A stretch of 64,000 bases of DNA from Crassaminicella profunda (GTDB lineage: Bacteria > Bacillota > Clostridia > Peptostreptococcales > Thermotaleaceae), in the NCBI RefSeq assembly GCF_019884785.1, contig NZ_CP082326.1, forward strand, positions 1,729,355-1,793,354, given 5' to 3'. Below, one piece after another: positions 46,584-55,366 of the stretch. Both the position numbers and the translations under genes were made by a program. Position 1 is the first letter of the stretch. Each line of letters starts with the position of its first letter. The notes beneath the pieces are model-generated. The model was not told the DNA's origin, searched no databases, and saw only the letters and a list, made by a program, of their open reading frames with translations.

Positions 46584-47150
46584 ATGATTTTTAAGTTTAG
46601 TGCAAGCTTACTCATTGGATTTACTATAAAGCTTATAGATGATTATGTTGATGATGAACTTGATTATATGGGAAAAAATAATATAGATAAAACCATCCTC
46701 CTCTATAGTATACTTTTTATTGCTATTGCTGCTGGAATATATGTAGAATATGCTGTAACACTTATAAGTGCATGCTACATGGTGGGTATGTTTCATGATA
46801 TGGCTATGAAACTGCCTACAAGACTTAGGGGATATCAAGAAAGTATTATCATTTTTTTTATAAATATATATTTATTTTCTTTTCATGAGATGATCACATC
46901 TTTTTTAGCTATAGGAATTATTCAGCTTATTGATGATTTATGTGATACAAAATGGGATAAAAAATATGGCTATAAAAATTTTGCAAATCAATTTGGAAAA
47001 GTTGAAATCATCATTATAAGTCTTATTTTGACTATATTATTAGGGATGTTAGATCATACGAAATTATTTATTGTAATGATATCTTATGTATTGATTCATT
47101 TTATTTATAAAAAAGCATTTTATCAAGTGAAGAGGAGAGAAGTTATATGA
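46584..47150 (+). CDS. UbiA-like polytopic membrane protein
   Basis: The 188-residue protein has about six hydrophobic segments. Two Asp-rich motifs, I-D-D-Y-V-D-D-E-L-D (about 13-22) and I-D-D-L-C-D-T-K-W-D-K-K-Y-G-Y-K-N-F (about 115-132), recall the two metal-diphosphate motifs of UbiA prenyltransferases. The protein is much shorter than a typical UbiA (about 280-300 residues), so catalysis is uncertain. ATG at 46584 follows AGGAGG. It overlaps the next gene by four bases (ATGA). Confidence 0.65.
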   Translation: MIFKFSASLLIGFTIKLIDDYVDDELDYMGKNNIDKTILLYSILFIAIAAGIYVEYAVTLISACYMVGMFHDMAMKLPTRLRGYQESIIIFFINIYLFSFHEMITSFLAIGIIQLIDDLCDTKWDKKYGYKNFANQFGKVEIIIISLILTILLGMLDHTKLFIVMISYVLIHFIYKKAFYQVKRREVI

Positions 47151-47344
47151 TGTATGGTATCTGTAGCATAGGTGTATTATTCATTTTTTTAATAGGCTAT
47201 GCTTATGGAAGAAGAGTAGGGATCAAAGAGGGATACGAGAAGGGGCTTGCTTATGCTCCTTTGAAAATGAAAGAAGAAATTTATGAAGATTATAGCTGTC
47301 CTCTTTGTACTGAGCAAATTGATAATGATGAGAGAATGTGTTAA
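47147..47344 (+). CDS. Small membrane-anchored protein with a C-terminal CxxC
   Basis: A 65-residue product: an N-terminal transmembrane helix (I-G-V-L-F-I-F-L-I-G-Y-A-Y-G) followed by a basic stretch. A short tail has S-C-P-L-C-T-E-Q and ends D-E-R-M-C. Three Cys could form half of a zinc ribbon. It overlaps the UbiA-like gene (ATGA), so the two are translationally coupled. The family is not recognised. Confidence 0.65.
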   Translation: MMYGICSIGVLFIFLIGYAYGRRVGIKEGYEKGLAYAPLKMKEEIYEDYSCPLCTEQIDNDERMC

Positions 47345-47410
47345 AATACATAAGGATTACAGTTACAACAGTTTATGGATGAACTGGCAAATACAATGGA
47401 TGGTGATAAA

Positions 47411-48703
47411 ATGAAAAAACATACAGAAGATTTTTTAAAAGAACAAATGCAGATCCATGGGTCAATATATAATTTAGCAATAGAAGTAGAAAAAGAAATA
47501 GAAGAAAGCTTTAAGCATATTGATGAAATCAAAGAATATAACCAATATAAAGTATTAAAAGTGATGCAAGATGCAAGAATCAGTGATATGCATTTTAACT
47601 GGAATACAGGATATGGATATGATGATGCAGGAAGAGAAGCTATCGAAAAAGTATATGCAAATCTTTTTAAAACAGAAGATGCCATTGTAAGACCTACTAT
47701 AGTAAATGGTACCCATGCCCTTACTTTATGTGTTACAGGAATACTTCGGCCAAATGATGAAATATTATCAGCAACAGAAAGACCATACGATACATTAGAA
47801 GAAGTAATCGGCATTAGAGGAGAAGGAAAGGGTTCACTAAAAGAGTTTGGTGTAACTTATAACCAAGTAAATTTCAAACAAAATGGAGAAGTGGATTTAG
47901 AATTATTAGCAAAATCTATTACAGAAAAGACAAAAATGGTTTATATCCAAAGATCAACAGGATACAGCTGGAGAAATGCATTAATGGTTGAAGATATCAA
48001 AAAAATTGTAGAAACAGCCAAAGCTATTAAATCAGATGTAATCTGTATGGTTGATAATTGCTATGGAGAATTTTTAGATATTTACGAGCCTACTGAAGTA
48101 GGGGTAGATATTATGGCAGGATCTTTAATTAAAAACCCTGGTGGTGGATTGGCACTCACTGGAGGATATATAGTAGGAAGAAAAGATCTTATAGAATTGA
48201 TTTCTTATAGAATGACTTCACCTGGAATCGGAAAAGAATGTGGATTGACCTTTGGTCTTACAAGAAGTATGTTCCAAGGACTTTTCATGGCTCCTAAAGT
48301 TGTTAGTGAGGCCATAAAAGGATCTATCTTTTGCGCAAGACTTTTTGAAAAATTAGGTTATGAAGTATCTCCAAAATACAATGAAGACAGAAGTGATATT
48401 ATTCAGTCTATCAAAATGGGAAGTCCTGAAAGAGTCATTGCCTTTTGTCAAGGAATACAAGCAGCAGCTCCAGTAGATTCATTTGTAACTCCAGAACCTT
48501 GGGATATGCCTGGATATGATAGTCCAGTAATTATGGCAGCAGGAGCTTTTGTACAAGGGTCCTCTATCGAACTAAGTGCAGATGCACCGATTAAAGAGCC
48601 TTATATCGTATATTTTCAAGGGGGACTTACTTATGAGCATGCAAAGTATGGGGTGATGAAAGGCCTTCAGACTATGTTGGATAAAGGGTGTGTGGAGTTG
48701 TAG
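47411..48703 (+). CDS. ynbB: Methionine gamma-lyase-like PLP protein YnbB
   Basis: The 430-residue PLP-dependent enzyme belongs to the YnbB family, labelled aluminium-resistance or methionine gamma-lyase family; its true reaction is unclear. It shows N-G-T-H-A-L-T-L-C (phosphate-binding region), M-V-D-N-C-Y-G-E-F (Asp contacting PLP) and the Schiff-base S-L-I-K-N-P-G-G-G. ATG at 47411 has GGTGAT upstream; the frame from 47375 adds a poorly supported N-terminus. The neighbourhood hfq-spoVK-...-ynbB matches Bacillus. It ends at a strong terminator. Confidence 0.92.
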   Translation: MKKHTEDFLKEQMQIHGSIYNLAIEVEKEIEESFKHIDEIKEYNQYKVLKVMQDARISDMHFNWNTGYGYDDAGREAIEKVYANLFKTEDAIVRPTIVNGTHALTLCVTGILRPNDEILSATERPYDTLEEVIGIRGEGKGSLKEFGVTYNQVNFKQNGEVDLELLAKSITEKTKMVYIQRSTGYSWRNALMVEDIKKIVETAKAIKSDVICMVDNCYGEFLDIYEPTEVGVDIMAGSLIKNPGGGLALTGGYIVGRKDLIELISYRMTSPGIGKECGLTFGLTRSMFQGLFMAPKVVSEAIKGSIFCARLFEKLGYEVSPKYNEDRSDIIQSIKMGSPERVIAFCQGIQAAAPVDSFVTPEPWDMPGYDSPVIMAAGAFVQGSSIELSADAPIKEPYIVYFQGGLTYEHAKYGVMKGLQTMLDKGCVEL

Positions 48704-48725
48704 TTATTTAATATAGTTGTAAACT

Positions 48726-48764
48726 AAACTTGCAAAACTGAAAGATGTTTTGCAAGTTTTTTTC
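48726..48764 (+). terminator. Strong Rho-independent terminator after ynbB
   Basis: AAACTTGCAAAAC at 48726-48738 pairs perfectly with GTTTTGCAAGTTT at 48747-48759 and is followed by five more T. It closes the spoVK-ynbB cluster. Confidence 0.94.
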
Positions 48765-48958
48765 AGTTTTGAGAAGATATTTTTCAATAAAATTGTGATT
48801 ATATATGATACTGTACTCTATTATTTAGGAAAAGTAAAATTATAAATTTGAAAATGTGTCCGCGTACTAAAGATAAAAACACAGGATGAATTAGATATAA
48901 CTAATTGATTTATTTTAATATTGATATCCCCTTTAAAATATAATTAAAAATAAATTAG

Positions 48959-50037
48959 TTACCTTCCTCTATTCTTTTTTATTTCTGAAGGAATCCATAT
49001 AATGATGGGTAAAATAACCTCAAAGGGAAAAGCATACCAATACCATACATCTGCAAATTTGTAATATTCTATCATATTCTCAAATTCAAAAGAAGAAAGA
49101 TTAATCATCAATAAAGACATAGGTACTACTATAAATCGATAATCCTTAAAGCTGAATATTTTAGTAATTCCTTTACAAGCTGCTATCATATATATGCTTA
49201 TTTTAATAAATGTTCCAATTGTTAATATTATACTAGGCAATATTTCTATCCTTTGTAATGCATTTCTAATATTTATTCTTGAAGCAGTAATATGAGAAGG
49301 AAAGTAATAACGTTCAATTCCATTTATTCCTAATGTCAAAATGTTAGTTAATGATATAATAAATATTATTATTCCTCCAATTAGTAATCCTTTTATATAG
49401 ACTTTAAAAGGAGAATCTTTTCTTTCAAACTTACCTAAAACCATTGTAAGTACAACAGTTTGAAGAAACAGAAATGTACATGTTTCTAAAGCTCCTTTTA
49501 TAACTGATTTTATACCATTACTTAATATAGGGCGAATATTGTTTATATCCATTTGAGGAATTTCGAAAAAAGTTGTACTAATAATACTAACAATAAATGG
49601 TATTACAAAAAACTAGACCACCTACCTATCACTTCAATTCCTTCTTTTACTATCCAAACACATAAAATTATAGTAGCTATCCATATTATCAATAAGGGTG
49701 TTTTAACTAATGCCACAGTGTTTACAAATTGACTATAATTTCTTAATGTCTCTGCATTGTCCTCAAAAACAAAGCAAGTGAAAAGTATAATTATTGCCTT
49801 CCCAATACAATTTCCAAAACAAATTTCAATAATATCAAATAAGTCTTTACCTGGAAAAAGATAGTGGAGACGAGCATATATAAGTATAATACATAAGGAT
49901 ATACATATACCCATAATAATAGTTACCTATAAGTCTTTCTTAGCTGATATACCTGATGCTTCTATTGAAGCCGTTCCTATTATAAATAAAATAATAATAG
50001 CTATTCCTTGTTGACCAGAAATTATTTCTTTATTCAA
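48959..50037 (-). pseudogene. Disrupted gerAB-type spore germination permease gene
   Basis: The pieces together give a full GerAB-like polytopic membrane protein of about 355 residues, the B subunit of a spore germinant receptor. The N-terminal piece (I-S-G-Q-Q-G-I-A-I-I-I-L-F) ends at an in-frame TAG at 49927-49929, where family alignment expects Trp after K-K-D-L. The middle piece (49603-49914) ends at a frameshift in a run of six T near 49606-49612. The reading then continues as V-I-P-F-I-V-S-I-I and runs to 48959. With only two lesions the decay is recent. No gerAA or gerAC gene is adjacent. Confidence 0.8.
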
Positions 50038-50160
50038 AAACCATCTATGCAAAGCATAAATGGCGATGGCTTATCTTAGAAAAATATATATTACCCCAAA
50101 ATTACTGTAGAAATTTGTAAAATTGAATAGGATGTAGATAATTGTTTTATCTACAGACCT

Positions 50161-50200
50161 TTAACACCACCGTACATACCGCGTATTTAACGCAAAAGAG
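50161..50200 (-). mobile_element. Possible group II intron trace
   Basis: On the minus strand GCGTTAAATACGCGGTATG followed by TACGGTGGTGT resembles a conserved structural segment of bacterial group II introns (the GCGTTAAA...CGTACGGT phrase). No reverse transcriptase or domain V is recognised nearby. The flanking 50040-50458 stretch otherwise holds no gene that I can support. Low confidence. Confidence 0.3.
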
Positions 50201-50458
50201 TTTTCATTTAGTATACTTTTTTAACTTAAGTCAACTATTTCTAAAATATATGTTCAAGCAAGTATCAATAGTTTTTTCGTATATTTCATAAATACTATTT
50301 TTAGTGTTGTGGAACACTTTTTTTATTTTAACAATTTGAATTTTAAATTTTTTATCGCCTTTTAAGTTTCTTTTAAGATTTAGAAGATATACTAAATTTA
50401 TATAATCAATATAAAGCAGTTTGCTTTTTGCAAAAATTACATAGGAAGGAGCTTTTTC

Positions 50459-50590
50459 ATGAGATTATCGTCAATGATAGGTAGTAAACTTACAGGTTTG
50501 AATGTAAATAGTAGGTTTAAAGGACAATTAAGTTTGAAATCTGTTAATGAAAAAAAGAAAATGCAAATTCTCAAAGAAGTAATGAAATGA
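50459..50590 (+). CDS. Short basic ORF of unknown status
   Basis: A 43-residue frame with an AGGAAGGAG ribosome site 8 bases before the ATG. The peptide is basic and without membrane segment or Cys (ends K-K-M-Q-I-L-K-E-V-M-K). Its 3' end overlaps the transposase remnant in another frame, so it may be an N-terminal stub of a gene cut by an insertion. Confidence 0.4.
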   Translation: MRLSSMIGSKLTGLNVNSRFKGQLSLKSVNEKKKMQILKEVMK

Positions 50591-50660
50591 TGCAAGAAAG
50601 AGGACTATTTATTAATCATACAACAATACACACCTCATATATTTAAGCATTGTTGCAAGT
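50566..50660 (+). mobile_element. IS6-family-like transposase remnant
   Basis: The frame through 50578-50646 encodes S-N-E-M-M-Q-E-R-G-L-F-I-N-H-T-T-I-H. This closely matches the N-terminal helix-turn-helix of IS6-family transposases (E-M-M-x-E-R-G-x-x-V-D-H-T-T-I-Y). A neighbouring frame continues with Q-Y-T-P-H-I, as expected a few residues later. No catalytic DDE part and no inverted repeats remain. Confidence 0.55.
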
Positions 50661-50763
50661 AGGAATATCATAAGATTATTGCTTCGAATTGTAACTATGC
50701 TCTGTGAAAGAAGCACTTATTTTTTACATTACAAACGCATTTTTTAAAAAAGGGAGGATAATT

Positions 50764-51870
50764 ATGACATTATTTAAAAGAAGTTTGTTTATTACAATCG
50801 CGGTTTTATTATTTTTTAGTTTAGGCCCCACTTTTGCAGACAGTGTAACGTCTTATGAATTTCCAAATAACAAAGTTATTGAATTCAGCGATGCAACAGG
50901 TATAAGTATCGTCGATGAAACCATTATAGCAACCCCTTTAGAGAATTTAAATGAAAATTCCGTCTCTATGCATTACAAAGTGCAGTATACTCTTAAAGAA
51001 ACAACAGGATCAGATCAAACACCCAGTGTCCATTTTAAGATTCCGTTCTTAAATCCCGATTCTTTTGATATTACAATGACTTATGAAGATGAAACAAGTA
51101 TGATTCCTAAACGTTTGGATGATCTTGAAAGCACTCAGGATATATTATATTTGGAACATCCAAGAACCAAATTCTTTATTGACCCAACCACGGAGAAATT
51201 TTTTTGTCGTGGTTCAAGTTCCAGCTCTCACCTTACTTCAATGTGCTATAGGTTAGATATGAAGGCTAACAGTCTTGCTGTACTAACTATTAATTACACT
51301 GGATATGGTAATATGTACTATACTGACGAAGTAATAAATTCGATTCATGGACATATTTTTTATCTGACACCAGCATCTTCATGGAATGATAACACATTGC
51401 TTAGGTTAGTACTCGATAGCTCAAGATTGCCGAATTACAAAGTTTATTCTACTATTCCTATGAGTGAGAGTGAGATAGACCCTAATGTTTACGAAGCACG
51501 TTTTGAGCAAGTGCCCAATGAAGAATGGCAGATATACTTAACGGATAAGCGCAAACTGACATTTGGCATCAACTTAAAGCAATGGCACAATCGCTTATCA
51601 GCTTGGGTAATTTTACTCAGTGTTATTGCAGCTATTTATACAAGAAAGAAATACCCTGCTCAAAAGAAACCACTTACCATTATCTTTAGCTTACTTATGT
51701 TATTGTATATTTATATGTCCATATCAGGGTACCTTATTAGGCTTTCTTATGGTAGTGCCTTAGCTATCGGAATGATTATTGGAGTGCTTCCTTTACGCTA
51801 TATTTCCATAGCCATTATGGCTGTTTTAGCAGTAACTGTGATTATAATAAAGCATCGTAGAGCTAATTAA
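50764..51870 (+). CDS. Secreted/membrane-anchored protein of unknown function
   Basis: The 368-residue product starts with a signal peptide (basic M-T-L-F-K-R-S then a hydrophobic stretch ending F-A-D). A ~270-residue extracellular domain rich in Ser/Thr/Tyr follows. Three hydrophobic segments lie near the C-terminus (about 270-287, 300-318, 325-360), and the tail is basic (K-H-R-R-A-N). ATG at 50764 follows GGGAGG, better than the frame from 50704. Codon use looks less AT-biased than its neighbours (more GCC, CCC and ACG). Together with the adjacent IS remnant this hints at transfer. Family not recognised. Confidence 0.7.
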   Translation: MTLFKRSLFITIAVLLFFSLGPTFADSVTSYEFPNNKVIEFSDATGISIVDETIIATPLENLNENSVSMHYKVQYTLKETTGSDQTPSVHFKIPFLNPDSFDITMTYEDETSMIPKRLDDLESTQDILYLEHPRTKFFIDPTTEKFFCRGSSSSSHLTSMCYRLDMKANSLAVLTINYTGYGNMYYTDEVINSIHGHIFYLTPASSWNDNTLLRLVLDSSRLPNYKVYSTIPMSESEIDPNVYEARFEQVPNEEWQIYLTDKRKLTFGINLKQWHNRLSAWVILLSVIAAIYTRKKYPAQKKPLTIIFSLLMLLYIYMSISGYLIRLSYGSALAIGMIIGVLPLRYISIAIMAVLAVTVIIIKHRRAN

Positions 51871-52276
51871 TTTCATTTAGAGGTAGTGATAGATGACTAT
51901 CAAGCTAAAAAATTTGTAAAAATTACATGTCTTCCATATGATGAAAAAATATTAGGTTCTAGTGCAAAAAATATTAAATACTAGAATAATCCCTTTTCCA
52001 ATTTTATTTTATGCCACTAAACTAAATAACTTATTTTAATAAAGAAAAATAATAAAGTAAAAAACAAAATCGTGAAGATAATGTTTTGATATATATACCT
52101 CCTGCAGTTGTAGGAGGTTTTATTGTACTAATATTTTAGTTAGCGTATGTAAATTGATCTATAAAGTATGAAAATTATGCAATGATATTAACAAAAATGT
52201 TATAATGTGGGTACAAATTCTGAAAAAAATTTCATTTCAACAAAATACTATTTTACGAATATGAGGAGTGATTGTG
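51871..52276. other. Intergenic stretch with a gene scrap
   Basis: About 400 bases. From about 51885 to 51983 a 32-codon frame (D-D-Y-Q-A-K-K-F-V-K-I-T-C-L-P) ends in TAG and looks like a gene fragment of unknown family. The rest is AT-rich. The 3' part holds the terminator at 52097-52125 and the promoter region for the TfoX gene. Confidence 0.35.
52097..52125 (+). terminator. Rho-independent terminator
   Basis: ACCTCCT at 52097-52103 pairs with AGGAGGT at 52112-52118 and is followed by a TTTATT tract. Confidence 0.8.
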
Positions 52277-52531
52277 ATGGGAGAACTTTTTAAATTGCCC
52301 AACATAGGAATTGTACTTGAAGAACAACTGAATAAAGTAGGAATAACTACTTATGAACAATTAGAAAAAATTGGTAGTAAACAGGTGTGGTTAAACATAA
52401 AAGCTATTGATCCTTCGGCATGTATTCATCGTTTATATGCATTAGAAGGAGCAATTGAAGGTATTAAAAAAAGTCAATTATCACAAGTAAGAAAAGCTGA
52501 ATTAAAGGAATTTTATAATGCTTTTAAATAA
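52277..52531 (+). CDS. TfoX C-terminal domain protein
   Basis: The 84-residue protein matches the stand-alone C-terminal domain of TfoX/Sxy, a helix-hairpin-helix-like domain (L-P-N-I-G-I-V-L-E-E-Q-L-N-K-V-G-I, then A-C-I-H-R-L-Y-A-L-E-G-A-I-E-G). The Sxy N-terminal domain is absent, as is common in Firmicutes copies. No competence role is known for such short forms. ATG at 52277 follows GAGGAGTGATT. It ends about 20 bases before the DUF3795 gene. Confidence 0.82.
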   Translation: MGELFKLPNIGIVLEEQLNKVGITTYEQLEKIGSKQVWLNIKAIDPSACIHRLYALEGAIEGIKKSQLSQVRKAELKEFYNAFK

Positions 52532-52550
52532 ACTAGAGGGCATGGTCAAA

Positions 52551-52751
52551 ATGTTTGAGTCAAGATGTGGTGTTTGCTGTAACAATTGCACAAGGAAAGA
52601 ACAGGTAAATTGTTCTGGATGTACTAAAATGAAAATTCCTTTTTGGGGTGGGGAATGCTTGGTTAAGTCTTGTTGTGAAAATAAAAAACTTAATCATTGC
52701 GGAGAATGTGATATATTTCCTTGTGAAATGTTATCTAATCTATGTTTTTAA
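52551..52751 (+). CDS. Cysteine-rich DUF3795-type protein, short form
   Basis: The 66-residue product has ten Cys, arranged C-G-V-C-C-N-N-C, C-S-G-C, C-L-V-K-S-C-C and C-G-E-C-D ... F-P-C, typical of DUF3795 and probably metal-binding. It ends shortly after the F-P-C-E-M-L block, where most members continue, so the 3' part may be lost. ATG at 52551 has a GAGGG site about 10 bases upstream. Probably co-transcribed with the TfoX-C gene. Confidence 0.7.
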   Translation: MFESRCGVCCNNCTRKEQVNCSGCTKMKIPFWGGECLVKSCCENKKLNHCGECDIFPCEMLSNLCF

Positions 52752-52876
52752 TCCATTCATATTTTGTTTGAACCATTATAACCATTACTTTTTTACTAAA
52801 TTAAAAGTAAAATGATTGGGTAATTTTGATATAATAGATTGAAATGTTTTTTTACGATTTTAAAGGAGTATGAGTG

Positions 52877-54325
52877 ATGAATAAAGTTTTATTAAGTATT
52901 GTGCTAATTATATCTTCAATATTGCTTAGCAATTTAGCTCTTTACGGGATTAGAAGAAAAACAGTACCGGGGGCTTTTGCGTTTTCTATTCTTTTGATTG
53001 GTATGATATTTCATTCTTTAGGTTATGCATTTGAGTTGTTAAGTAATACCGTAGAAATGATGTATTTTTGGATAAGAATTGAATATATTGGAGTTTCTTT
53101 TTATCCTTTTCTTATTATGTTGTTTGCAAGGGAGTATACAGATGAGAGGAAATTAGCTAACAGGTATGTGTTGAGGTTGCTGATTACAGTTAATATTGCC
53201 ACGTTAGTTTTGGTGAACACAAATTCTTTTCATTTGCTCTATTATGATTCAGTTAGCGTTGATTCTTCATTGGGCTTCAATGCCTTGAAATTGGAAAAAG
53301 GGATTTGGTATTGTGTACAAGTGGCTACATTATGCTTTTCAAATCTGTACAGCATTGTGGGTTTTACTATGAAATGGAAAAAATCAAAAGGGGACTACAG
53401 AAAAAGAGCTCTATTTATGCTTGTGGGAGTTACAATACCGATGGTGGTTTTTATTGTCTATATTTTAGGGTTGGGACCAGCATATATTGATTTACTACCA
53501 TTTTCATATATATTTATGAGTTTTTTAATTGGAGTTGGACTTTTTAGGCATGATATACTTTTCTTGACACCTATTACTCATGAAATGGTTTTTAATGCTG
53601 TAGATGAAGCTGTTTTGGTCACGGACAGGAAGGGCATGATTATAAGCTTTAACCGGGTATCAAAACAGTTTTTTCCTTCACTTGAAAATATAAGGGCTGG
53701 AGAATCCATCCACTTGATCAGAGAACTGATTAATTACGATTTTGAGTTAAATCAGGAGAAATATGAAATAGATGATAGAATATACAGCTTTAAGGTTACT
53801 GAAATGAAAAGCAACAGAGGAAGAATTTATGTTGTAAATGACATAACCGAATCGGAACAGACTAAAAAACAGCTTGAAATTCTAGCAACTACGGATATGT
53901 TGACTGGAATTTATAACAGACGGTATTTCATGGAGAAATTTGAAAAAAGTGTGACAGGAGGAGTTTTTGCCATAATCGATATCGACAATTTTAAAACCAT
54001 TAATGATAGATTTGGCCATGTTGAAGGTGATAAGGTACTGAGCTATTTTGGAAATGAACTTAAAACTTTCTTTAAAGAGCACATGGTATGCAGATATGGA
54101 GGAGAGGAATTTGCCATGTTTATTCAGGATAATGATTTAGATAAGGAATTCATAAAACTGGATATTTTTAGGGAAAGAATAGCGGCTAATGAACATGGTG
54201 TAAGATTTACATTTTCGGCGGGAATGGCTAAATATGAAACAGATCGAATATCAAATGCGATTGTTGAAGCTGATAAAAAACTTTATGAGGCAAAGGAAAA
54301 TGGGCGAAATCAAATCAGATACTAA
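52877..54325 (+). CDS. Membrane diguanylate cyclase with 7TM sensor and PAS-like domain
   Basis: The 482-residue protein has an N-terminal ~220-residue region of seven hydrophobic helices resembling the histidine-kinase 7TM sensor domain. A PAS-like segment (about 240-320; A-V-L-V-T-D-R-K-G) and a GGDEF domain (about 335-482) follow. The active site reads R-Y-G-G-E-E-F, a functional variant, with D-I-D-N-F-K-T-I-N-D-R-F-G-H for Mg/GTP. I do not see an R-x-x-D inhibitory site five residues before it. It would make cyclic di-GMP at the membrane. RBS is AAAGGAG; GTG at 52874 is an alternative start. Confidence 0.92.
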   Translation: MNKVLLSIVLIISSILLSNLALYGIRRKTVPGAFAFSILLIGMIFHSLGYAFELLSNTVEMMYFWIRIEYIGVSFYPFLIMLFAREYTDERKLANRYVLRLLITVNIATLVLVNTNSFHLLYYDSVSVDSSLGFNALKLEKGIWYCVQVATLCFSNLYSIVGFTMKWKKSKGDYRKRALFMLVGVTIPMVVFIVYILGLGPAYIDLLPFSYIFMSFLIGVGLFRHDILFLTPITHEMVFNAVDEAVLVTDRKGMIISFNRVSKQFFPSLENIRAGESIHLIRELINYDFELNQEKYEIDDRIYSFKVTEMKSNRGRIYVVNDITESEQTKKQLEILATTDMLTGIYNRRYFMEKFEKSVTGGVFAIIDIDNFKTINDRFGHVEGDKVLSYFGNELKTFFKEHMVCRYGGEEFAMFIQDNDLDKEFIKLDIFRERIAANEHGVRFTFSAGMAKYETDRISNAIVEADKKLYEAKENGRNQIRY

Positions 54326-54326
54326 G

Positions 54327-54848
54327 CTATTTTTTCTTTGATGAAATAAGCAACTTAAATACTCCATAAATAACCCCGACTATAACCAAAACTATGCAAG
54401 AATAATATTTTATTAATTCCTTATTACTCGATTTTGAGTTTAATATTTTAATTTCATTATTAGCAAATTGAAATACCGTCTGATTCTTCAAATCAATTAA
54501 AGCATCACTATCCTTAATATAAGAATCGCTATCATCATATAGAACAAAATCTTCGTTAAAATACCTATCTAAAAGTCCATCTTTTTCAAATACTGCATAT
54601 CCAATAGGTTTTTCTTGTATATCAGTTTTAAATAAAACAACTAATCCATATTTTGTTTTAATATCATCTATAAGTCTTATTTCAAGCTTTGAAATACCAA
54701 CATCACTTTTTATCTTTTTAGTGAGATACTTTTCAATATTCTGTTCACTAATATTATATATAACAAAATATTGAAGTAGCATTGCTACTGAACAAATAAC
54801 TATTATTACTATTGCTCCAATTTGATTATTGCTATTCTTTTTTTTCAT
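54327..54848 (-). CDS. Two-helix membrane protein of unknown function
   Basis: A 173-residue product with an N-terminal transmembrane segment (I-G-A-I-V-I-I-V-I-C-S-V-A-M-L-L, about 9-24) and an extracytoplasmic domain of about 110 acidic residues. A C-terminal transmembrane segment (Y-Y-S-C-I-V-L-V-I-V-G-V-I-Y-G-V, about 145-160) ends in K-K-K. ATG at 54848 is preferred over GTG at 54857. It is convergent with the diguanylate cyclase gene, with one base between stop codons. Family not recognised. Confidence 0.65.
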   Translation of the reverse strand: MKKKNSNNQIGAIVIIVICSVAMLLQYFVIYNISEQNIEKYLTKKIKSDVGISKLEIRLIDDIKTKYGLVVLFKTDIQEKPIGYAVFEKDGLLDRYFNEDFVLYDDSDSYIKDSDALIDLKNQTVFQFANNEIKILNSKSSNKELIKYYSCIVLVIVGVIYGVFKLLISSKKK

Positions 54849-55003
54849 ATAATACACCGCCCTTAAATTTACCTATTGATAAACACTGAAGTCACTAAAT
54901 ATTATGGTTTTGCTCATAAGAATCTCCATTTCGAATATATGTTCCTATATTGTAGCATAGATTTTAGTTAGATACAATATATACGAAAACCACCTAAAAT
55001 ATC

Positions 55004-55122
55004 AATGAATTTCATGAAGCAAATCAATATTATACAGTAGATAATAATTGTATTGAATGTAGTTTGTGTGCAAAAGATGCTCGGTAAATAATATTACAAT
55101 GGTTAATGGTAAGCCAAACTAG
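55004..55122 (+). pseudogene. Remnant of a ferredoxin domain (EFR1-like)
   Basis: The frame reads Y-Y-T-V-D-N-N-C-I-E-C-S-L-C-A-K-D-A-R and stops. One base later another frame continues V-N-N-I-T-M-V-N-G-K-P. Together this is the first [4Fe-4S] motif region of a clostridial ferredoxin protein. The fourth Cys-Pro is lost and a frameshift is present. No start codon with ribosome site is visible. The rest of 54849-55220 has no other gene. Confidence 0.55.
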
Positions 55123-55220
55123 TCTTTGATACAACTGCGTTAACAAAAGTATATTATTGAAAATAACGTATCATAAGTTATATAGTATAATAAAATAATA
55201 AATACAGTTTGGGAGGGCAT

Positions 55221-55355
55221 ATGGATATTAATTACTTAAAAAATAGTATTTATGATGGAATGAATTTTAACAAGGGAAAAGGAAGTAGCATTATTATTAA
55301 AGCAACAGATGGTGGATTTACTTATAAATATTTCAAATACCAGATATTTTTCTAG
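55221..55355 (+). CDS. Short ORF with strong ribosome site, possible gene stub
   Basis: A 44-residue frame starting at ATG 55221, 5 bases after GGGAGGG. It reads M-D-I-N-Y-L-K-N-S-I-Y-D-G-M then G-S-S-I-I-I-K-A-T-D-G-G-F-T, and ends 11 bases before the response-regulator gene. The I-K-A-T-D-G segment looks like the start of a larger enzyme, so this is probably the 5' stub of a deleted gene now acting as leader for the two-component operon. Confidence 0.4.
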   Translation: MDINYLKNSIYDGMNFNKGKGSSIIIKATDGGFTYKYFKYQIFF

Positions 55356-55366
55356 GTGGTGATGAT

